From IMG/VR virus record IMGVR_UViG_3300036985_001458, positions 1 to 26,632 of that record: 26,632 nt of DNA; one strand, given 5' to 3'. The position numbers and the translations under genes were made by a program. The stretch is from a virus. The number at the start of each line of letters is the position of its first letter. The stretch's first letter is position 1. The notes below the pieces were generated by a model, which saw nothing but the letters and a program-made list of their open reading frames with translations, had not been told where the DNA came from and searched no databases. This document shows positions 23,347 through 26,632 of the stretch, in pieces.

Positions 23347-23537
23347 GCGATGGAATCAGGCTAGAGCCCTGCCGAACCTGTATGGCAAAGGGTTGGATCG
23401 AGGACGGCATGGGCGACTGGCTCCGATGCTGGGAGTGCAACCCCCAACCGGCCAAGGAGCCGGCCAAGATTCTCCAGTTCGCCCGCGGTGCCAAGGTCAA
23501 GCAAAAGCCGGTAGACGATCTGCCGCCAGCGGCATAG
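23343..23537 (+). CDS. Small zinc-finger-like protein (64 aa)
   Basis: The start is GTG in a GTGA overlap with the previous stop; a longer upstream frame is shadow sequence. The product has C10RTC13 and C29WEC32 with MAKGWIEDGMGDWLR between, a two-CxxC zinc ribbon like those in short DnaJ-type fingers and in many small phage proteins, and a basic tail. It may bind nucleic acid or protein; no specific role can be read. Confidence 0.68.
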   Translation: MSDGIRLEPCRTCMAKGWIEDGMGDWLRCWECNPQPAKEPAKILQFARGAKVKQKPVDDLPPAA

Positions 23538-23546
23538 AATCCTGAT

Positions 23547-23693
23547 ATGAAGCCCGGACTCTACGCAAACATCCATGCCAAGCGCGAGCGCATCAAAGCC
23601 GGAAGCGGCGAGAAGATGCGTAAGGTTGGGGCCAAGGGTGCGCCGACTGCGAAGGCGTTTCGTGAATCTGCAAAAACGGCGTTGAAGAAATGA
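23547..23693 (+). CDS. Very small basic phage protein (48 aa)
   Basis: The frame starts MKPGLYANIHAKRERIKAG and continues SGEKMRKVGAKGAPT, ending in KTALKK, with stop TGA in an ATGA overlap with the next start. The GLYANIHAKR.RI..GSGEKMRK.G..GAPT pattern is one I recall from conserved small proteins near terminase genes in many podoviruses. It is strongly basic (over a quarter Lys or Arg), so nucleic-acid binding or a virion-internal role is possible. Function unknown. Confidence 0.7.
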   Translation: MKPGLYANIHAKRERIKAGSGEKMRKVGAKGAPTAKAFRESAKTALKK

Positions 23694-23887
23694 AAGGCAA
23701 AGGCGCAAAGATGCTCGCCAAGCACCTCGAGATGATGGACGAGGAAGGCTACGGCGAAGAAGGCAAAGAGGAAGGCGGCGAAGAGGCTGGCGAACTCGAG
23801 TTGAAGCTCAAGTTCAAGTCTGCTGCCGAGGCTCGCGATTTCCTGATGAAGGGATTCGGAAGTGCTAGCAAGCCGTCTCGGCGATAA
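23690..23887 (+). CDS. Small highly charged protein (65 aa)
   Basis: The start overlaps the previous stop as ATGA. The protein has a basic start (MKGKGAKMLAKHLEMMDEE), a very acidic centre rich in Glu and Gly (about residues 17-35), then LELKLKFKSAAEARDFLMKGF and a basic end. No family recognised. The acidic middle could pair with its basic neighbours. Confidence 0.55.
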   Translation: MKGKGAKMLAKHLEMMDEEGYGEEGKEEGGEEAGELELKLKFKSAAEARDFLMKGFGSASKPSRR

Positions 23888-24098
23888 CGGTGACACCGAT
23901 CTGCCGCCAGTCCGGCGTGGTATCGCTGGCGAGATCCGGGTGGGTGCTGCTGCATTCCGCCCGCTCGCTGCAAGAGCGACCCGACTGGCAGGCGCACAAG
24001 CGGTGGCTCGCCCCGCGCTCGGTGGCGCTGTCCGTGAACGCATTCCGTTCTACGAAGACCGCAGTCGCCCGTCACCCGATGTGCAGTTAATCCCATGA
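23862..24098 (+). CDS. Small phage protein with FYEDRSRPSP motif (78 aa)
   Basis: The GTG start follows AAGGGA (23849-23854) at seven bases and overlaps the previous gene by 26 bases. The product contains LPPVRRGIAGEIRVGAAAFR, then a long Ala/Arg stretch, and ends in [19 protein letters not shown]; its stop overlaps the next start as ATGA. The motif near the C-terminus is familiar from small proteins upstream of terminase in related phages, though I cannot name the family. A competing frame (23890-24090) covers the same bases and has no recognised pattern. Confidence 0.55.
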   Translation: MLASRLGDNGDTDLPPVRRGIAGEIRVGAAAFRPLAARATRLAGAQAVARPALGGAVRERIPFYEDRSRPSPDVQLIP

Positions 24099-24391
24099 AG
24101 ACCGCGGCATGGCAGCGCAAAGAGGGCCAGAACCCAAAGGGCGGCCTCAACGAGAAAGGAAGGGCTAGTTATGCTCGAGAGACTGGTGGAACACTCAAGG
24201 CTCCGGTTCGCAGCGGCGACAATCCGCGTCGAGCGAGCTTTCTCGCAAGGATGGGCAACGCTCCGGGCCCGATGGAGAAAGACGGTAAGCCAACCCGCCT
24301 TGCCCTCGCCCTCCGAGCATGGGGAGCCAGCAGCAAAGCCGACGCGAAAGCGAAAGCCAAAGCGATAAGCGAACGAAACAAGGGGAAGTAA
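24095..24391 (+). CDS. DUF6321-like basic phage protein (98 aa)
   Basis: The product begins [19 protein letters not shown] and continues with [32 protein letters not shown], then [20 protein letters not shown] and ends in ISERNKGK. This is the arrangement of a widely conserved small phage protein (I associate it with DUF6321), usually found next to terminase or other head genes. It is strongly basic; its function is not known. Start fixed by the ATGA overlap with the previous gene. Confidence 0.75.
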   Translation: MKTAAWQRKEGQNPKGGLNEKGRASYARETGGTLKAPVRSGDNPRRASFLARMGNAPGPMEKDGKPTRLALALRAWGASSKADAKAKAKAISERNKGK

Positions 24392-24395
24392 GTTT

Positions 24396-24566
24396 ATGCC
24401 TCTGAAGCAAGGTTATAGCCAAGCCACGATCAGCTCGAACATCTCGAAAGAGGTGAAGGCTGGCCGACCACAGAAGCAAGCGATTGCGATCGCACTATCA
24501 ACCGCACGATCGGCTGCCAAGAAGGCCAAGCGCAGCTCTGTCGTTCGACGCCTGACGGAGAAGTAA
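24396..24566 (+). CDS. Small basic phage protein of the DUF6496-like type (56 aa)
   Basis: The frame starts [19 protein letters not shown] and continues [19 protein letters not shown], ending in a Lys/Arg-rich tail. MPLK.G.S...IS.NI...V..GRP.KQAVAIAL..AR is a highly conserved small phage protein pattern. The stop overlaps the terminase start as TAATG. Role unknown; the composition suggests DNA or RNA contact. Confidence 0.72.
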   Translation: MPLKQGYSQATISSNISKEVKAGRPQKQAIAIALSTARSAAKKAKRSSVVRRLTEK

Positions 24567-24979
24567 TGCCCGCAGGACGCCCGTCAATCTACACGCAGGA
24601 ACTGGCGACCGACATCCTCACGCAGTACAGCAGCGGCAAGAGCCTGCGCAAGATCTGCGAGCAGGAAGGAATGCCAGACCGGGTGACTTTGTGGCGCTGG
24701 CGGATTGAGAACCCAGAATTTGCATCCGCTTTCGCGCGCGCACGGGAAGCAAACGCCGAGACGATTGAGGATGAGATTGAGGCGATCGAGACCAAGGTGC
24801 TCGATGACAAGGTTAATCCACAAGCTGCCAACGTGGTGCTCTCATCGATGCGCTGGCGAGCCCGAGTGCTGCACCCGAAACGATACAGCGACAAGGCCGA
24901 GGTCGAGCATTCCGGCAATGTGGGCCTGACCGTCAACGTGCTACGGATCACGGATGCCGACGATAAACCTACCAGCTAA
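24566..24979 (+). CDS. terS: Terminase small subunit
   Basis: The 137-residue protein starts [20 protein letters not shown] and has a DNA-binding helix-turn-helix (GKSLRKICEQEGMPDRVTLWRW, residues 29-50), then the E.F...ARARE segment and a coiled-coil-like region (NAETIEDEIEAIET), followed by MRWRARVLHPKRYSDK, the conserved block of this terS type. It recognises phage DNA at the packaging start and loads the large subunit. It is followed by terL with a 26-base overlap. Confidence 0.88.
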   Translation: MPAGRPSIYTQELATDILTQYSSGKSLRKICEQEGMPDRVTLWRWRIENPEFASAFARAREANAETIEDEIEAIETKVLDDKVNPQAANVVLSSMRWRARVLHPKRYSDKAEVEHSGNVGLTVNVLRITDADDKPTS

Positions 24980-26330
24980 CGGCTGGCTCCCTCGCCACTA
25001 CCAGATCCCGGCATGGCGAGCGCTCGAGAGCGGCACGAAGCGCCTTGCTCTGGCATGGCATCGCCGCAGCGGTAAGGACGACATCAGCTTGCATTGGGCT
25101 GCTGTGTCCATGATGACCCGCGTCGGATCTGTGTGGCATATGCTCCCGCAGGCTAATCAGTCGCGTAAAGCGATCTGGGACGCCGTGAATCCGCACACCG
25201 GCAGACGTCGCATCGACGACGCATTCCCGCCAGAACTACGCGAGACGACCCGTGAGCAGGATATGTTCATCCGGTTCAAGAACGGATCGACATGGCAGGT
25301 AGTCGGCTCGGACAACTACAACAGCCTCGTCGGTTCGCCTCCGGTCGGCGTCGTGTTCTCCGAGTACGCGATGGCCGATCCCAATGCGTGGGCGTTCCTG
25401 CGACCGATCCTTGCCGAGAACGGCGGTTGGGCGATCTTCATCTCGACGCCTCGGGGCCGGAACCATTTCGCTCGGCTCGTCGATTACGCACGGCAGGACG
25501 CTGACTGGTTCGGGCAAGTGCTCACGGTCGAGGATACGAAAGCGATCCCGATCGACACCATCAAGCGCGAACGCAAAGAGTTGCGCATGGAACGCGGCGA
25601 CAAAGAAGCCGAAGCGATCATCCGGCAGGAATACTACTGCGATTTCGACGCTGACATCCCGGGCGCGTACTACAACGAACTGATCCGATCGGCAGAGCTG
25701 AATGGCCGCATCGCAGAGTTCCCGCACATCATCGGCCAGCCGGTCGGTACTGCGTGGGACATCGGGGTTGGCGACTCGACGGTGATCTGGTTCTACCAGC
25801 TGATCGGTCACAAGGTGCGCATCATCAACGTACTCGAGGGCAGCGGTGTCGGCCTCGACTGGTACGCCAAGAAGTTGCTCGCGCTCGATTACGTCTACGG
25901 TGACCACATATGGCCTCACGACGGCGCTGTGCAGGAATGGGGCAGCGGTGTATCTCGAGTACAGGTAGCCGCGGGCTACGGCCTCAAGCCGCGTGTGCTC
26001 GAGCGTGACGCGGTGGACGATGGCATCCAAGCGGTGCGCATGATGCTGCCTGCCTGCGAGTTCAACCTCGACCCTGATCCGTTCCCGGGTGAGACTCGAG
26101 ATGATGCCAAGGCGCGCATGACCCGTGCGATCGACGCGCTGAAGCAATACCGACGCGAGTACAGCGACCAGCTCCAGCGGTTCCGCGACAAGCCGGTACA
26201 CGATTGGACGTCGCATTTTGCAGACGCATTCCGCTATCTCGCCAAGGGACGCAAGCCATTCCGCGGCACCGAGTCTGCCCGTCGTCCCGGGCATCAAGTC
26301 GCTGTAGCAGACTACCGAGTGCTGGGGTAG
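24954..26330 (+). CDS. terL: Terminase large subunit
   Basis: The 458-residue protein has an ATPase domain with AWHRRSGKDD (Walker A-like, residues 34-43), VGVVFSEYA (Walker B with E137, residues 131-139) and ISTPRG (coupling motif, 163-168), followed by a nuclease domain with AWDIGVGDS near residues 267-275, and later WPHDGAVQEW and DWTSHFADAFRYLA, typical of the C-terminal RNase-H-like part. It powers packaging and cuts concatemers. The R.SGKD form of Walker A is normal in terminases of this group. Start is the first ATG overlapping terS; the ribosome binding site is weak. Confidence 0.94.
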   Translation: MPTINLPANGWLPRHYQIPAWRALESGTKRLALAWHRRSGKDDISLHWAAVSMMTRVGSVWHMLPQANQSRKAIWDAVNPHTGRRRIDDAFPPELRETTREQDMFIRFKNGSTWQVVGSDNYNSLVGSPPVGVVFSEYAMADPNAWAFLRPILAENGGWAIFISTPRGRNHFARLVDYARQDADWFGQVLTVEDTKAIPIDTIKRERKELRMERGDKEAEAIIRQEYYCDFDADIPGAYYNELIRSAELNGRIAEFPHIIGQPVGTAWDIGVGDSTVIWFYQLIGHKVRIINVLEGSGVGLDWYAKKLLALDYVYGDHIWPHDGAVQEWGSGVSRVQVAAGYGLKPRVLERDAVDDGIQAVRMMLPACEFNLDPDPFPGETRDDAKARMTRAIDALKQYRREYSDQLQRFRDKPVHDWTSHFADAFRYLAKGRKPFRGTESARRPGHQVAVADYRVLG

Positions 26331-26360
26331 ACTGTCGTCGCAACCCAAAGGGAGTGCGAT

Positions 26361-26558
26361 ATGTCAAGTCTTTTTAAACCCAAGATGCCGAAGATCGAGC
26401 CGACCCCTCCGCCTCCGACGGTGGATGAGGCGCAGCTCTCTCGCATCGAACAGCGCCGCATGGCTCGTCGCCGTGGTCGCGGATCTACGATTATGTCTAC
26501 GCCAGCCAGTCAGCAGACCGGCTCGGTCGGTGTTTCTCGCTTGCTCGGAGGTGGCTAA
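26361..26558 (+). CDS. Small Pro-rich, basic head-module protein (65 aa)
   Basis: AAGGGAG precedes the start. The product starts MSSLFKPKMPKIEPTPPPPT, a Pro/Lys-rich segment, and continues EAQLSRIEQRRMARRRGRGS and ends in SRLLGGG. Small proteins with this K.P.....PPP...D and R..RGR..T....LGG layout are common just after terminase in podoviruses and some siphoviruses; the role is not established. The stop overlaps the next start as TAATG. Confidence 0.7.
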   Translation: MSSLFKPKMPKIEPTPPPPTVDEAQLSRIEQRRMARRRGRGSTIMSTPASQQTGSVGVSRLLGGG

Positions 26559-26632
26559 TGGCTGGCTTATCTGGATTCGGTAGCTATATGCGCAAGCAGG
26601 GCAAGAAGAAGGGCAAGGCTGCTGGCATGGCC
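26558..26632 (+). CDS. Start of the next head-module gene (partial)
   Basis: An ATG in a TAATG overlap opens a frame that stays open to the right edge (25 codons), reading MAGLSGFGSYMRKQGKKKGKAAG. The Gly/Lys-rich start does not itself identify it. Gene order would put the portal protein gene at or soon after this point. Confidence 0.5.
   Translation, partial: MAGLSGFGSYMRKQGKKKGKAAGMA

Noticed and set aside
23890-24090. Alternative frame over the 23862-24098 gene
   Set aside because: The competing frame has a ribosome binding site, a recognised-looking C-terminal motif and an ATGA link to the next gene; this one has none of these.
24171-24368. 65-codon frame inside the DUF6321-like gene, with a GGAAGGG-like sequence upstream
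   Set aside because: Unlike the two accepted nested genes, the product has no familiar pattern and looks like random Arg/Pro/Ala-rich sequence.
25236-26348. 370-codon open frame on the minus strand across terL
   Set aside because: It is antisense to a clear terminase gene, has no recognisable motif and arises from codon-position bias of the GC-rich sense strand.
1-26632. CRISPR arrays, insertion sequences, integrase and attachment sites
   Set aside because: No regularly spaced repeats, transposase or integrase motifs, or long terminal repeats were seen.

Overview
The window reads as most of the genome of a tailed phage with a short-tail (podovirus-like) virion plan, probably infecting a Gram-negative, likely proteobacterial, host. 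The reasons are a T7-like run of tail-tube and ejection (internal virion) protein genes ending in a single tail spike, lambdoid-type NinB and RusA genes, a Cro-like repressor, and a protein whose last residues imitate the C-terminal tip of bacterial SSB. Overall composition is moderately GC-rich. No rRNA, tRNA, CRISPR array, insertion sequence or integrase was seen. The exact host cannot be told from the sequence.

Layout. (1) 1-16773, rightward: the end of the major capsid protein, two small capsid-associated genes, a tail-tube/adaptor protein, a 950-residue tail protein, then four genes joined stop-to-start by TAATG overlaps (a small GNAT-like protein, a small membrane-active-looking protein, a 585-residue helical protein and a 2482-residue giant), and finally a beta-helix tail spike. 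The giant is a polyvalent protein with an ADP-ribosyltransferase-like domain, a DNA-glycosylase-like (HhH-GPD) domain and an HExxH zincin domain; it is probably ejected into the cell with the DNA. (2) 16751-19749, leftward: a tightly packed early operon, mostly joined by ATGA or GTGA overlaps, carrying a full recombination set: Sak3-type annealing protein, YqaJ/lambda-Exo-type exonuclease, SSB-like protein and NinB, plus small zinc-binding or membrane proteins. (3) 19750-19866: a divergent control region with three similar operator half-sites around a leftward promoter. (4) 19867-26632, rightward: cro-like gene, cytosine-C5 methyltransferase, a 375-base non-coding stretch with its own promoter and serial stem-loops, small genes including DUF3310 and RusA, a cluster of very small basic proteins, then small and large terminase and the start of the head genes. 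The two window ends are neighbours in a normal phage map (terminase to portal to capsid), so the missing part probably includes the portal, scaffold/protease and the rest of the capsid gene.

How it works together. Early leftward transcription would supply recombination-dependent replication and concatemer formation, using host polymerases (no phage polymerase is visible). Cro would shut off early transcription. RusA and terminase would process and package the DNA, the methyltransferase would protect it, and the ejection proteins would act on the host at entry.

The most unusual points are two genes hidden inside larger genes in another frame (10535-10789 inside the giant gene; 20263-20730 inside the methyltransferase gene), a candidate structured RNA at about 21390-21690, a strong excess of the palindrome CTCGAG across the window, and an AT-rich ADP-ribosyltransferase module in the giant gene.
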